Below are positions 1-6,581 of a stretch of DNA of 30,215 nucleotides, piece by piece. A program made the translations under genes and the position numbers. Numbering within the stretch: the first letter of the stretch is position 1; every line of letters starts with the position of its first letter. This DNA comes from Candidatus Nomurabacteria bacterium (GTDB lineage Bacteria > Patescibacteriota > Minisyncoccia > Phycocordibacterales > UBA1006), in the NCBI GenBank assembly GCA_029882015.1, contig JAOULM010000002.1, positions 1 to 30,215 of the forward strand, given 5' to 3'. Under the pieces are notes generated by a model. That model saw nothing but the letters and a program-made list of their open reading frames with translations, made no database searches and had not been told where the DNA came from.

Positions 1-53
1 AGCGACCCAATGATAGTTGAGACCACAATTATTGTTATTATTAATACTGTCAT
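1..53 (-). CDS. Partial membrane protein, N-terminus only
   Basis: The first 17 codons of a minus-strand gene that runs off the left edge. They read MTVLIITIIVVSTIIGS, a hydrophobic stretch that fits a membrane anchor or signal peptide. The start is supported by a TAAGAT hexamer (60-65) that ends exactly 6 nt before the ATG, the spacing seen at several other genes here and identical in hexamer to that of the gene at 3160-3408. A GGCTCAC hairpin separates it from the next gene. The function cannot be told from this fragment. Confidence 0.5.
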   Translation of the reverse strand, partial: MTVLIITIIVVSTIIGS

Positions 54-59
54 AATTCT

Positions 60-65
60 ATCTTA
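60..65 (-). promoter_or_regulatory. -10 box TAAGAT, leaderless start
   Basis: TAAGAT followed by 6 nt and the ATG at 53. No convincing -35 box is visible. Predicted transcription start coincides with the start codon. Confidence 0.4.
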
Positions 66-85
66 CACCCAAAAACCTACAATTT

Positions 86-109
86 CAACGGCTCATGGGT
101 GAGCCATTG
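86..109 (-). repeat. GGCTCAC hairpin, copy 1
   Basis: Inverted repeat with 10-nt arms (86-95 and 100-109) and one wobble position; on the minus strand the pair is U-G. It lies just downstream of the gene at 132-482 on the minus strand and may work as its terminator, although the T-run after it is poor. It is the leftmost of six related hairpins in the first 3.5 kb. Confidence 0.75.
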
Positions 110-131
110 GGGTTTGGGGTTAAATACTAAT

Positions 132-482
132 TTAATTTAAAAACTTTATATATAGGTTAACAAGAGTCGATAATATAAGGAATATCAATGCGGCCCTATT
201 AATAAACTTGCTTGGAATTTTTTTGTTGATAAATTTATGGGTGTAATAAACCGTCCAAGTAAAATCATAAGAAATGGCTGGATTAACTTTTCTCCTAAAA
301 AAATATTCCCATTTACTTACGATACAATACCCAAAAATAATTTCAGATAATAGTGTGATGATAAGCATCAGCATATAAAGATACCAAATCTCTGGAAATA
401 TCCACCCGAACAAAACAACTAGCACGATAAGCAGATGTATTAGAAAAATAAAATCAGCAATAAGTCGATGGATTAATTTCAT
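132..482 (-). CDS. DUF2784-like small membrane protein
   Basis: A 116-residue protein with about four hydrophobic segments (near residues 9-28, 34-53, a short one near 50-56 and 97-114). The opening ADFIFLIHLLIVLVVLFG and the later pattern of a Cys-containing segment followed by KWEYFFRRK resemble the DUF2784 family, whose members have an N-terminal hydrophobic helix and a conserved C-x-LT-x-WE-x-x-LRR stretch. The family's role is not known. The ATG is fixed by a TATACT box ending 6 nt upstream, so the mRNA is probably leaderless. It stands alone between two GGCTCAC hairpins. The family match is from memory of the pattern and is moderate. Confidence 0.6.
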   Translation of the reverse strand: MKLIHRLIADFIFLIHLLIVLVVLFGWIFPEIWYLYMLMLIITLLSEIIFGYCIVSKWEYFFRRKVNPAISYDFTWTVYYTHKFINKKIPSKFINRAALIFLILSTLVNLYIKFLN

Positions 483-488
483 ATCAAA

Positions 489-494
489 AGTATA
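489..494 (-). promoter_or_regulatory. -10 box TATACT, leaderless start
   Basis: TATACT with exactly 6 nt to the ATG at 482. No clear -35 box. Confidence 0.6.
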
Positions 495-534
495 CCAAAA
501 TTTCTACCCAAATCCCCCACCCCAAAAGAAAACC

Positions 535-556
535 AACGGCTCACGCGTGAGCCATT
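535..556 (-). repeat. GGCTCAC hairpin, copy 2
   Basis: Arms 535-544 and 547-556, loop of 2 nt, one wobble pair. Downstream on the minus strand it is followed by GGTTTTCTTTTGGGG, so it can act as a Rho-independent terminator for the gene ending at 569. The flank CCCACCCCAAAAGAAAACC is shared with copies 4 and 5. Confidence 0.8.
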
Positions 557-568
557 CGTTTTGTTTGT

Positions 569-1645
569 TTATATAGCGTTTTCTATTTTTTCCAGGTTTC
601 GTAATCTTATCTTTTCATCTACTATTGCCTGTTCCTCTTCGGTTAATATAACAGGGGTGTTATTTTTCATCAGGTTTTCGCTCCATTCCTTGTACCCTTC
701 TGGATCATTTTCCATAAATTTTTGTTTTGCCTCGGCATAAGAGCTGGCGTTGTTGAACAATCCGCCCCTGGGTTTAAATCCGGGCATTTTGGGATAATCT
801 ACTTTGGAATATTTTGATCTACTATCAGGCGATGTTTCAATCCATTTTTTTACCTGACGTTCCTGTTTAACATTTCTAATTGCGCTTATAATAACCTTCC
901 ACATTCTCAAGAATTTTAGGGGACTATTACCGCCCTGGTAAAACCCAGAACATGGGTCTCCGTTGGTCCATGCAGTGTCGGGATTATAATTAGGATTAAG
1001 AGATTGGTGGATTGCACCCTTGATATCAACAAATTCACCATTCTGATATCCAAATACAGTAAAGGATGCTGGGGAAGGAACTTTTACATTTTTAGGACGG
1101 ACTTTATTTTGGCGGTTACCACCACCATAAAATGTTTCTTTGTCATCAAGTACATAGTATTTTCGTCGGTCATCCCCCCTAATTGAATAAGGTTTGTCGC
1201 CTATCACCCATTCCCAAATAAGCATATCTTTATTCGGCCCCTCTGTAAAATACTCTCCTGTAGACTGATGAGTATATATTTTGTCATTTTCTAGTTTATA
1301 AATAGGTCTCTTGTTGCCTGGTACCCCTGAACCAATAAAAAAACCTGACCCATAGGTTGTTCCTCTTGTGTCTATTATATAGAATGGATCGCTACCAGAA
1401 TTATTAAAATAATCTTTTTTTACTTTTGTTGTTCTTATTTGCCATGAACCATCAACATAAACATTTCTTTCTTCTGCGACCTCGGTCACCAGAAACTCAA
1501 CCCCAGCAGGAAGAGTGCTTTCATCTATCGTATAGTCACTAATAACAAACCACGGATCTGGCGGCATCGGTGTACAAGCCAACGCTGGCTGAATAGAAGT
1601 AAATAGAAATGACACTATTAGAACTGGTAGAATTATTTTTTTCAT
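569..1645 (-). CDS. Secreted protein of unknown function
   Basis: A 358-residue protein. The start at 1645 is chosen over an upstream in-frame ATG at 1696 because it gives a clean signal peptide (MKKIILPVLIVSFLFTS, then QPALA|C) and because a TATACT box ends 6 nt before it. Cys follows the signal region, so a lipoprotein is possible (PALAC), though only one further Cys is visible (NGDPCSGF). The mature part is rich in Tyr, Gly and Asn. It has a short charged C-terminal tail with a helix (LTEEEQAIVDEKIRLRNLEK). I recognise no domain. It is a single-gene unit between hairpin copies 2 and 3 and is likely exposed at the cell surface. Confidence 0.75.
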   Translation of the reverse strand: MKKIILPVLIVSFLFTSIQPALACTPMPPDPWFVISDYTIDESTLPAGVEFLVTEVAEERNVYVDGSWQIRTTKVKKDYFNNSGSDPFYIIDTRGTTYGSGFFIGSGVPGNKRPIYKLENDKIYTHQSTGEYFTEGPNKDMLIWEWVIGDKPYSIRGDDRRKYYVLDDKETFYGGGNRQNKVRPKNVKVPSPASFTVFGYQNGEFVDIKGAIHQSLNPNYNPDTAWTNGDPCSGFYQGGNSPLKFLRMWKVIISAIRNVKQERQVKKWIETSPDSRSKYSKVDYPKMPGFKPRGGLFNNASSYAEAKQKFMENDPEGYKEWSENLMKNNTPVILTEEEQAIVDEKIRLRNLEKIENAI

Positions 1646-1651
1646 AAATAT

Positions 1652-1657
1652 AGTATA
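1652..1657 (-). promoter_or_regulatory. -10 box TATACT, leaderless start
   Basis: TATACT ending 6 nt before the ATG at 1645. It decides the start of the secreted protein gene. Confidence 0.6.
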
Positions 1658-1762
1658 CCTCGCTATCGCCTTTGTCTCCGCATAAGGTAAATACAAGGTG
1701 AATAACTTCGTCAGAGAGAGTGCCCTGGGGCATAATCGCTTTGCTCTTTATTTATCTAAAAA

Positions 1763-1788
1763 CCAATGGCTCACCCATGAGCCATTGG
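1763..1788 (-). repeat. GGCTCAC hairpin, copy 3
   Basis: Perfect 11-bp arms (1763-1773 and 1778-1788) with a 4-nt loop, in the ATGGCTCA variant. It lies directly downstream of the acylphosphatase-like gene and is followed on the minus strand by TTTTTAGATAAATA, a reasonable terminator tail. Confidence 0.8.
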
Positions 1789-1802
1789 AATCATGAGTAA
1801 AT

Positions 1803-2111
1803 CTATATCGTATAGCGATCTTCTTTGTTGACTTTCATTTTTGATAAAACAGGGTTAGGTAAATTCTCTTGTATTAAAGATACTTTGGAGTCAGGAATAA
1901 TAGTTTCAATAAAAGAAATCACCTCATCGATATTTTCTTTGTTGAGTAATCCAAATCTGACAGTATTTTCTGCATCTGTTGCATTCTCTGTCAAAAGAGT
2001 GATGTTGTTTTCTAAGGAATATTTTCTGATACGACCTCGCAACATTACCCCCTGAATGGAGCTTTCTTTGGTTGTTATTTCGTATATATCCCAGCTTAAT
2101 ATTTTATTCAT
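1803..2111 (-). CDS. Acylphosphatase-like small protein
   Basis: A 102-residue protein. IQGVMLR near residue 25 matches the family loop (VQGV-x-[FY]R) with its catalytic Arg, and TENATDAENTVRF matches the V-x-N-x-x-DG-x-V strand with its catalytic Asn. The length also fits (about 90-100). Acylphosphatases hydrolyse acyl-phosphate bonds. Divergence is high (the GW and DG positions are lost), so catalysis is uncertain. The start at 2111 is preferred to an upstream in-frame ATG (2141) because a TACAAT box ends 6 nt before it. The gene is a stand-alone unit between hairpins 3 and 4. Confidence 0.5.
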   Translation of the reverse strand: MNKILSWDIYEITTKESSIQGVMLRGRIRKYSLENNITLLTENATDAENTVRFGLLNKENIDEVISFIETIIPDSKVSLIQENLPNPVLSKMKVNKEDRYTI

Positions 2112-2117
2112 GAATCC

Positions 2118-2123
2118 ATTGTA
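2118..2123 (-). promoter_or_regulatory. -10 box TACAAT, leaderless start
   Basis: TACAAT ending 6 nt before the ATG at 2111. Confidence 0.5.
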
Positions 2124-2131
2124 CCCCAAAT

Positions 2132-2175
2132 CCCACCCCAAAAGAAAACCAACGGCTCACACGTGAGCCGTTGGG
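2132..2175 (-). repeat. GGCTCAC hairpin with conserved flank, copy 4
   Basis: The hairpin itself has perfect 12-bp arms (2149-2160, 2163-2174) and a 2-nt loop. The 44 nt here are identical to 2884-2927, including the flank CCCACCCCAAAAGAAAACC. It lies beyond a separate canonical terminator, so it is not needed to stop transcription of the gene at 2226-2801. Confidence 0.85.
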
Positions 2176-2185
2176 TTGAGGTAAT

Positions 2186-2213
2186 AAAAAAGCCCCCTAA
2201 ATTAGGAGGCTTA
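2186..2213 (-). terminator. Rho-independent terminator
   Basis: On the minus strand GCCTCCTAATTTAGGGGGC forms a hairpin followed by TTTTTTATTA, 13 nt downstream of the stop at 2226. Confidence 0.8.
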
Positions 2214-2225
2214 ATAATCTTCTTA

Positions 2226-2801
2226 TTATTTTTTTTCTAAAACTATTAAAATGTCCCCAGGATTTAAAATAGAAGGAACAGAAGGGCTAAACCTAGAGCC
2301 ATAAGGATGAAGTGTATGTTCACCAGGAGCAGGTCGCGCTCTGAATTTATAAGCTAGAAAGTAATATGAAATTGTCTCGTTTAAGTTCGAGAATTTTGAA
2401 ACCACAACACTGAGACGAGTCTTTTTCTTTGTATTTTGTTTTATGCAGTTTTTGAACCACGCATAATTCTTTATCTTATCAAGAAATCCATCTCTATTAA
2501 AATTATCTCCTTCCTTTTCATCTAAAATTTCAAATTCTGTGGCAATATATTTTAAGAGAGACTGCGTAATAGCTTCACCTAAAATTTCCAAAACTGTATA
2601 TTTCTTTCCTTCAAATTCAAATGATTTTCCTTTTTTAAAAAGGTTTTCCTTGGAATATAGAATTTTTTCCGTTATTTTAATTTCTCCTTTTCGTGCAATC
2701 ATGGAAAGCTGGTTCAAATTTATCTCTTGACCATCAAAATATCTCTGCATTAACCCTGAAATGACTTTTGTAAATTTTTTATCTTTCGTTTCTTTATTCA
2801 T
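2226..2801 (-). CDS. Unknown 191-residue soluble protein
   Basis: A Lys-rich, soluble-looking protein without signal peptide or membrane segment. The N-terminal half is helical and charged; it contains FEFEGKKYTVLEILGEAITQSLLKY around residues 60-85. The tail holds an odd Pro/Gly/His-rich stretch (ARPAPGEHTLHPYGSRF) and ends in a beta-like NPGDILIVLEKK. I recognise no family. Unlike its neighbours it has a full TTGACA-17-TAGTTT promoter with a leader of about 20 nt, and a canonical terminator. This suggests a different transcriptional history from the leaderless genes around it. Confidence 0.7.
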   Translation of the reverse strand: MNKETKDKKFTKVISGLMQRYFDGQEINLNQLSMIARKGEIKITEKILYSKENLFKKGKSFEFEGKKYTVLEILGEAITQSLLKYIATEFEILDEKEGDNFNRDGFLDKIKNYAWFKNCIKQNTKKKTRLSVVVSKFSNLNETISYYFLAYKFRARPAPGEHTLHPYGSRFSPSVPSILNPGDILIVLEKK

Positions 2802-2826
2802 TTGTAAAAGATTTTAGTTTAATTTT

Positions 2827-2855
2827 AAACTACATTAGAGTACAACTTTTGTCAA
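2827..2855 (-). promoter_or_regulatory. Promoter TTGACA-17-TAGTTT
   Basis: Perfect -35 (2850-2855), 17-bp spacer, -10 TAGTTT (2827-2832), about 25 nt upstream of the ATG at 2801. Confidence 0.6.
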
Positions 2856-2883
2856 ATCATCCAACTATTGGATTTTTATTTAT

Positions 2884-2927
2884 CCCACCCCAAAAGAAAA
2901 CCAACGGCTCACACGTGAGCCGTTGGG
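2884..2927 (-). repeat. GGCTCAC hairpin with conserved flank, copy 5
   Basis: Identical over 44 nt to copy 4 (2132-2175); hairpin arms 2901-2912 and 2915-2926. It lies immediately downstream of the VF530-family gene and is followed on the minus strand by TTTTCTTTTGGGG. Confidence 0.85.
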
Positions 2928-2928
2928 G

Positions 2929-3150
2929 TTATTTACGCTCGCGGCGTTTCATCATTGCGATATATAGGTTTTCTACTTTTTCGCGGGCCCAAGGAGTTCG
3001 GCGCAGGAATTTCAGGCTGGATGATATGCTGGGATCTGACTGGAAACATTTGATACGTATATAGGTACCCAGTTTTTCCCACCCATAATCATCTACCAAT
3101 TCTTGCATGATTATTTTCAGTGTTTTATTGTGGAGATAGTTTGGTTTCAT
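2929..3150 (-). CDS. VF530-family (DUF2132) DNA-binding protein
   Basis: A 73-residue protein that matches the VF530/DUF2132 family along nearly its whole length. Markers are TLKIIMQELVDDYGWEKLG, an I-x-C-F-x-x-D-P-S-I-x-S-S-L-K-F-L-R pattern, and TPWAREKVENLY near residues 50-63. The family is known from a small helical structure proposed to bind DNA. It is the second gene of a pair, 9 nt after the stop at 3160, with no promoter of its own visible and a hairpin right after its stop. Identification is firm; function is only as well known as the family's. Confidence 0.88.
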   Translation of the reverse strand: MKPNYLHNKTLKIIMQELVDDYGWEKLGTYIRIKCFQSDPSISSSLKFLRRTPWAREKVENLYIAMMKRRERK

Positions 3151-3159
3151 AATGTTGTT

Positions 3160-3408
3160 TTATTCATCAGAAAAATCTTGTCTGATATATTCCCATGTTC
3201 CCGGAGACAAATCCAATACATCTTGGTATTGATTATATATTTTCTGCGCCAGGTTTTTTCGCTCGGCGGTGCGGCGTTCCACGACATTATCTTTTTTGAT
3301 ATATTTACCATTTTTTAAATCGTTATCCATGGCAATATCACCCGTAAGCTGGGTGTACCTGTCATAGTCTTGTTTTGCTGTTGTTATCAGATCGTCGTTA
3401 TCTGTCAT
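3160..3408 (-). CDS. Unknown small acidic protein
   Basis: An 82-residue charged, probably helical protein rich in Asp, Lys and Tyr (YDRYTQLTGDIAMDND, ERRTAERKNLAQKIYNQY) with no signal peptide or membrane segment. I recognise no family. A TAAGAT box ends 6 nt before the ATG, so the two-gene transcript with the VF530 gene is likely leaderless. The pairing suggests a shared, possibly nucleic-acid-related role, but that is inference. Confidence 0.6.
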   Translation of the reverse strand: MTDNDDLITTAKQDYDRYTQLTGDIAMDNDLKNGKYIKKDNVVERRTAERKNLAQKIYNQYQDVLDLSPGTWEYIRQDFSDE

Positions 3409-3414
3409 ATTTGC

Positions 3415-3420
3415 ATCTTA
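3415..3420 (-). promoter_or_regulatory. -10 box TAAGAT, leaderless start
   Basis: TAAGAT ending 6 nt before the ATG at 3408; the same hexamer and spacing as at 60-65. Confidence 0.5.
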
Positions 3421-3444
3421 CCCTAACTGGTGCCATTTCAAAAG

Positions 3445-3481
3445 AAATTTAAACGGCTCACGCAGTGAGCCGTTTAAATTT
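3445..3481. repeat. GGCTCAC hairpin, copy 6 (longest)
   Basis: Perfect 17-bp arms (3445-3461 and 3465-3481) around a 3-nt loop. The core is as in the other copies but extended by AAATTTAAA/TTTAAATTT. No minus-strand gene lies upstream of it, so it terminates nothing obvious; it marks the right end of the hairpin-gene array. Confidence 0.85.
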
Positions 3482-3504
3482 GTAGAATAATTCAGTAGGT
3501 TTTA

Positions 3505-3553
3505 TACCCCTCCGCCTCGTGCCTCGGCACCTCCCTGCATCAGGGGAGGAGGA
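3505..3553. repeat. CCTCC palindromic intergenic repeat, copy 1
   Basis: A 49-nt element beginning TACCCCTCCGCCTCGT and ending AGGGGAGGAGGA; about 40 of 49 positions match 8772-8820. It ends in a CTCCC...GGGGAG stem. The rest of 3482-3640 holds no gene; a C/T-rich tract follows at about 3575-3600. Confidence 0.7.
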
Positions 3554-3643
3554 TCAAGGTTCTCTTGTTTGCTCACCCCCTTTCCCCTTCCCTTTCCCTA
3601 TATATATGCTACAGTAACAACTTATTACTCGTTTCACTTAGCA

Positions 3644-3649
3644 TATACT
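3644..3649 (+). promoter_or_regulatory. -10 box TATACT for ppa
   Basis: TATACT lies 4 nt before the ATG at 3654, slightly closer than the usual 6 nt. A leaderless or near-leaderless start is likely. Confidence 0.4.
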
Positions 3650-3653
3650 ATAT

Positions 3654-4202
3654 ATGAACCTTTGGCATGACATCTCACGTGGAGACAGCACCCCAGACAA
3701 AATAAACGTTATTATCGAAATCCCCAAAAACAGCCCAAACAAATACGAAATCGATAAAAAGACCGGACTGATTGCGCTGGACCGCGCCAACTACAGCTCG
3801 TCTGCGTATCCGTTTGATTACGGATTTGTCCCACAAACTCTGTGGGATGATAACGATGCGCTAGACGTTGTTGTTTTGACTACCTATCCATTGGCGGTGG
3901 GAATTTTGGTTCGCGTTCGTCCTGTTGCGGTTATGAAAATGATTGACGGTGGTGAATCTGATTGGAAAATCATTGGTGTTCCCGTGGATGACAGACGGTG
4001 GGATGATGTTACCGATTTGGAACATTTAAACAAACATAATCTAAAAGAGTACGCACATTTTTTCGAGACCTACAAAAAACTGCAAGGCGACGCAGAAAAA
4101 GTCGTCGAGATTAACGGATACGCCAATGCAGAAACAGCCAAAGAGGCAATTATGAAATCAATCAAGCTTTACGAGGAAGCTTTCCCTGTGGACTCGGAAT
4201 AA
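3654..4202 (+). CDS. ppa: Inorganic pyrophosphatase (family I)
   Basis: Hydrolyses pyrophosphate to two phosphates in the cytoplasm, driving nucleotide polymerisation and other reactions forward. The 182-residue length is normal. YPFDYGFVPQTLWDDNDALDV (residues 53-73) carries the metal-binding Asp cluster, followed by GGESDWKIIGVPVDD, the second Asp-rich stretch. The ending with ETYKKL and a helix fits the family. One small oddity: the usual D-x-D-[PE]-[LIVMF]-D signature has Ala at the Pro/Glu place. The gene is monocistronic or leads the unit at 4275, which has its own promoter. Confidence 0.96.
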   Translation: MNLWHDISRGDSTPDKINVIIEIPKNSPNKYEIDKKTGLIALDRANYSSSAYPFDYGFVPQTLWDDNDALDVVVLTTYPLAVGILVRVRPVAVMKMIDGGESDWKIIGVPVDDRRWDDVTDLEHLNKHNLKEYAHFFETYKKLQGDAEKVVEINGYANAETAKEAIMKSIKLYEEAFPVDSE

Positions 4203-4213
4203 TCTCGTTGCGG

Positions 4214-4219
4214 TATAAT
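4214..4219 (+). promoter_or_regulatory. -10 box in TTGCGGTATAAT
   Basis: The 12-mer TTGCGGTATAAT (4208-4219) occurs again before the HU gene (10771-10782). It is 55 nt upstream of the ATG at 4275; no good -35 box is visible. Confidence 0.5.
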
Positions 4220-4274
4220 ATACCAGCACGACTATCTTTATTTTTTAACTCAATTTTGAATTATTATCATATAT

Positions 4275-4883
4275 ATGAACACCGTATCAACATTTTCAAT
4301 AGCTTCAATTATTACCCTGTTATTTTTAGCAGGAGGTGCGCACACCTTTGCCCAAAACGCTGATCAAGCCGCACAAATCGGAACACCTATTGCTGGTTTC
4401 ATAGAACGATTGCGCGCTGACCAGGCAGAGCGCCGAGAAAACCTGATGGAAAAAACAACTTCGCAACCAGAAAATCAGGCACCTATTTCTACTTTTGTTT
4501 TACCGGAACCTGCACATGTTCGACGTTCTACCAGAACAGAAATACCATCACAACATATAATCATATCTCAATTCGACAAAGCAACAGACCGACTCTACAC
4601 CGTTTCAGATCGTCTGTCAGACCAAATCCAATCATTGAACGACCGAGCAATAGATACAGGTGTCGCAGAAACAACACTGGAACAATCTGTTACTTTTTTG
4701 GATCAAGCCGAAGACCTGATAAGCCAAGCCGAGGAATTGCTAGGAAACGGAACAACTTTTGGTTTTTCTGTAATCAAGACACGTCCATTATTAAAAGAAG
4801 CCCAAGAATACATAATCAGCTCACGAATGCTTTTGATCGAGACGGTTAAAACTTTAAAAATATCTTTGACTGATGTTTTATAA
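4275..4883 (+). CDS. Exported helical protein of unknown function
   Basis: A 202-residue protein with an N-terminal signal peptide (hydrophobic residues 8-22, then AHTFAQ). The mature part is Gln/Glu/Arg-rich and largely helical, with likely coiled coil at residues 95-200 (QFDKATDRLYTVSDRLSDQI, then repeated Q-A-E-D-L-I-S-Q-A-E units). No Cys, no recognised domain. Such exported coiled-coil proteins of unknown role are common in CPR genomes. The next gene starts 3 nt after its stop, so the two are co-transcribed and perhaps interact at the envelope. Confidence 0.7.
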   Translation: MNTVSTFSIASIITLLFLAGGAHTFAQNADQAAQIGTPIAGFIERLRADQAERRENLMEKTTSQPENQAPISTFVLPEPAHVRRSTRTEIPSQHIIISQFDKATDRLYTVSDRLSDQIQSLNDRAIDTGVAETTLEQSVTFLDQAEDLISQAEELLGNGTTFGFSVIKTRPLLKEAQEYIISSRMLLIETVKTLKISLTDVL

Positions 4884-4886
4884 AAT

Positions 4887-5150
4887 ATGGAAAAAAATAA
4901 ACAAAAAATATCGTCAATTTCAGAACACGGAACACCGCAACCAAAACATCGCTCTTTTGGTGCTGTCGTAGCTATTATTTTTATAGTTGTTATTTTGATT
5001 GTTGGTGTGTTGGTAATGCTCCAAGAAAGAAGCGTTATCGATTTGTCACAACCAGAAACACAGTTCACATCTGAGGCTCCAGATGTTTCCCCTCTTGCAG
5101 ATATAGCATCTGATCTAGATTCGTTTGTGGTACCAGAAGTTAATTTTTAA
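4887..5150 (+). CDS. Single-pass membrane protein, unknown
   Basis: An 87-residue protein: a charged 30-residue cytoplasmic N-terminus (KNKQKISSISEHGTPQPKHR), one transmembrane helix (about residues 28-48, VVAIIFIVVILIVGVLVML) and a short acidic outer tail. Starts 3 nt after the stop of the exported coiled-coil gene without a visible ribosome binding site. No family is recognised. It could anchor or sense its neighbour; that is inference. Confidence 0.65.
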   Translation: MEKNKQKISSISEHGTPQPKHRSFGAVVAIIFIVVILIVGVLVMLQERSVIDLSQPETQFTSEAPDVSPLADIASDLDSFVVPEVNF

Positions 5151-5164
5151 ATCTCTTTATAAAC

Positions 5165-5217
5165 ATAGCCAATGTCCACCTATAAAAAATCAAAAGGTTG
5201 GGCATTGGCTATTTTTA
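5165..5217 (+). terminator. Rho-independent terminator
   Basis: Arms ATAGCCAATG (5165-5174) and CATTGGCTAT (5203-5212), then TTTTATT; 15 nt after the stop at 5150. Confidence 0.75.
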
Positions 5218-5227
5218 TTCCAAAAAC

Positions 5228-5255
5228 TTGACATAGCCCCGTGAATCATTAGACT
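5228..5255 (+). promoter_or_regulatory. Promoter TTGACA-16-TAGACT for tig
   Basis: Perfect -35 at 5228-5233 and TAGACT at 5250-5255; leader of roughly 40 nt to the ATG at 5304, so this is not a leaderless gene. Confidence 0.55.
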
Positions 5256-5303
5256 CATAAGCATTACTACCTGTCGTTACTAATCAACTATTACTTTATT
5301 TAT

Positions 5304-6410
5304 ATGAAATTTTCCACAGAAAAAATCGAAAACAGCCAAATAAAAATCACAGGGTCAATCCCATCTGATGATTTTGCCAAACACCGTGACTCAGCCCTGA
5401 GAAAAATAGCCGAGAAAATAAAGATAGACGGTTTTCGACCAGGCAAAGCCCCACTAGAGACTGTTGCCGAAAAAGCAGGAGAAGCTGTTGTTTTAGAGGA
5501 AATGGCACATATGGCGATCAACGAGGCTTACCCCAAAATAATCGAAGACGAGAAATTAAATATTATCGGATACCCCCAAATAAACATTACAAAACTAGCG
5601 GTAGATAATCCTTTGGAATTTACTATTGTTACAGCGGTAATGCCAACGGTTACATTGGGTGATTACAAAAAAATAGCCAAAGAACACGTCAAAAAGTCAA
5701 AACCTGTTACTGTTGCCGATTCCGAAATCGATGACGCATTACTCGAGATTCGCAAAATGCGCGTTCATCAAAAAATGCACGACGACAAAGTCGAACATGA
5801 TAACCATGACCACCAGGCAATCGACGAGAAAGATTTGCCAGAAATAACTGACAAATGGGCCAGCGAATTGGGTGACTTCAAAAACGTGGCCGACCTGCGC
5901 GAAAAAATAAAATCAAACATAGAATTAGAAAAACGAGGCAAAGCAGGCGACGCACAACGTATTGCAATAATGGATTCAATTATTGCTGATGCAGAATTGG
6001 ACGTTCCCCCACTGTTGATTGATTCTGAACTGACGCGGATGACGAGCCATTTCCAATCTGATTTGGAGCGAGCGGGTATGAAAATCGAAGACTACTTGAA
6101 AAAAGCAGACATGACCGAGGAGAAATTAATGTCAGGATGGCGAACCGAAGCCGAACATCGTGCAAAAATGCAATTGGTTCTGAACAAAATTGCAACGAGC
6201 GAAAATATCGAACCAGATGCAGATCGCGTGGAACATGAAATAAATATGATCTTGGAACACCACGCTGACGCAGACAAACGAAACGTTACTGCGCATGTTG
6301 AATTGGTTTTGACCAATCAGGCAGTATTTGAATTTTTGGAATCCCAAGGAGTAAAAAAAGAAAAAGAAGCGGTTACAAATAAAAAAGAAGCGAAGACAGA
6401 CAAGAAATAA
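5304..6410 (+). CDS. tig: Trigger factor lacking the PPIase domain
   Basis: Ribosome-bound chaperone for nascent chains. The N-terminal domain carries the ribosome-docking signature GFRPGKAP (residues 43-50). The C-terminal arms (from about 178, LPEITDKWASELGDFKNVADL, to 345) follow the family pattern. At 368 residues it is shorter than the usual 430-450. The FKBP-type prolyl isomerase domain that should sit after VTVADSEIDDALLEIRKMR (about residue 153) is missing and replaced by a roughly 25-residue His-rich linker, HQKMHDDKVEHDNHDHQ. The two flanks align without a gap, so this is a clean domain loss, not a frameshift. A Lys-rich tail ends the protein. It has its own promoter and leader and stands alone. 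Confidence 0.93.
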   Translation: MKFSTEKIENSQIKITGSIPSDDFAKHRDSALRKIAEKIKIDGFRPGKAPLETVAEKAGEAVVLEEMAHMAINEAYPKIIEDEKLNIIGYPQINITKLAVDNPLEFTIVTAVMPTVTLGDYKKIAKEHVKKSKPVTVADSEIDDALLEIRKMRVHQKMHDDKVEHDNHDHQAIDEKDLPEITDKWASELGDFKNVADLREKIKSNIELEKRGKAGDAQRIAIMDSIIADAELDVPPLLIDSELTRMTSHFQSDLERAGMKIEDYLKKADMTEEKLMSGWRTEAEHRAKMQLVLNKIATSENIEPDADRVEHEINMILEHHADADKRNVTAHVELVLTNQAVFEFLESQGVKKEKEAVTNKKEAKTDKK

Positions 6411-6435
6411 CAGTCTCTGTATCTTTTTCCTTTGT

Positions 6436-6548
6436 TGTCATCCTCGGACCCGCTAGCGTTAGCTGGTGGCGATCCGAGGATCTTGTATCTAAAACCACGA
6501 GATCCTCGGGTCAATGCCAGCCTACGGCAGGCAAGCCCGAGGATGACA
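6436..6548. repeat. Compound palindromic intergenic element
   Basis: Outer arms TGTCATCCTCGG (6436-6447) and CCGAGGATGACA (6537-6548) pair perfectly. Inside are two more hairpins built on GATCCTCGG/CCGAGGATC. Each carries a smaller hairpin at its tip (GCTAGCGTTAGC near 6452 and GCCAGCCTACGGCAGGC near 6517). It resembles the dispersed GATCCTCGGG...CCCGAGGATGACA palindromes known from many small genomes. Confidence 0.75.
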
Positions 6549-6581
6549 GCGATGGAAGGCAAATTTTAAAAAAATCCAAAG

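Noticed and set aside
1..3481. A true integron with attC sites
   Set aside because: The hairpins are only 22-37 nt, lack paired R/L boxes and extrahelical bases, and no integrase gene is in the window; kept only as a cassette-like array.
1..3481. CRISPR array
   Set aside because: The repeated hairpins are separated by whole genes of varying length, not by uniform spacers, and no cas gene is present.
5980..6347. Three minus-strand ORFs of 71-74 residues within tig
   Set aside because: Shadows of the trigger factor reading frame.
6317..6562. Minus-strand ORF of 81 residues after tig
   Set aside because: It reads through the compound palindrome and the end of tig in antisense; no support as a gene.
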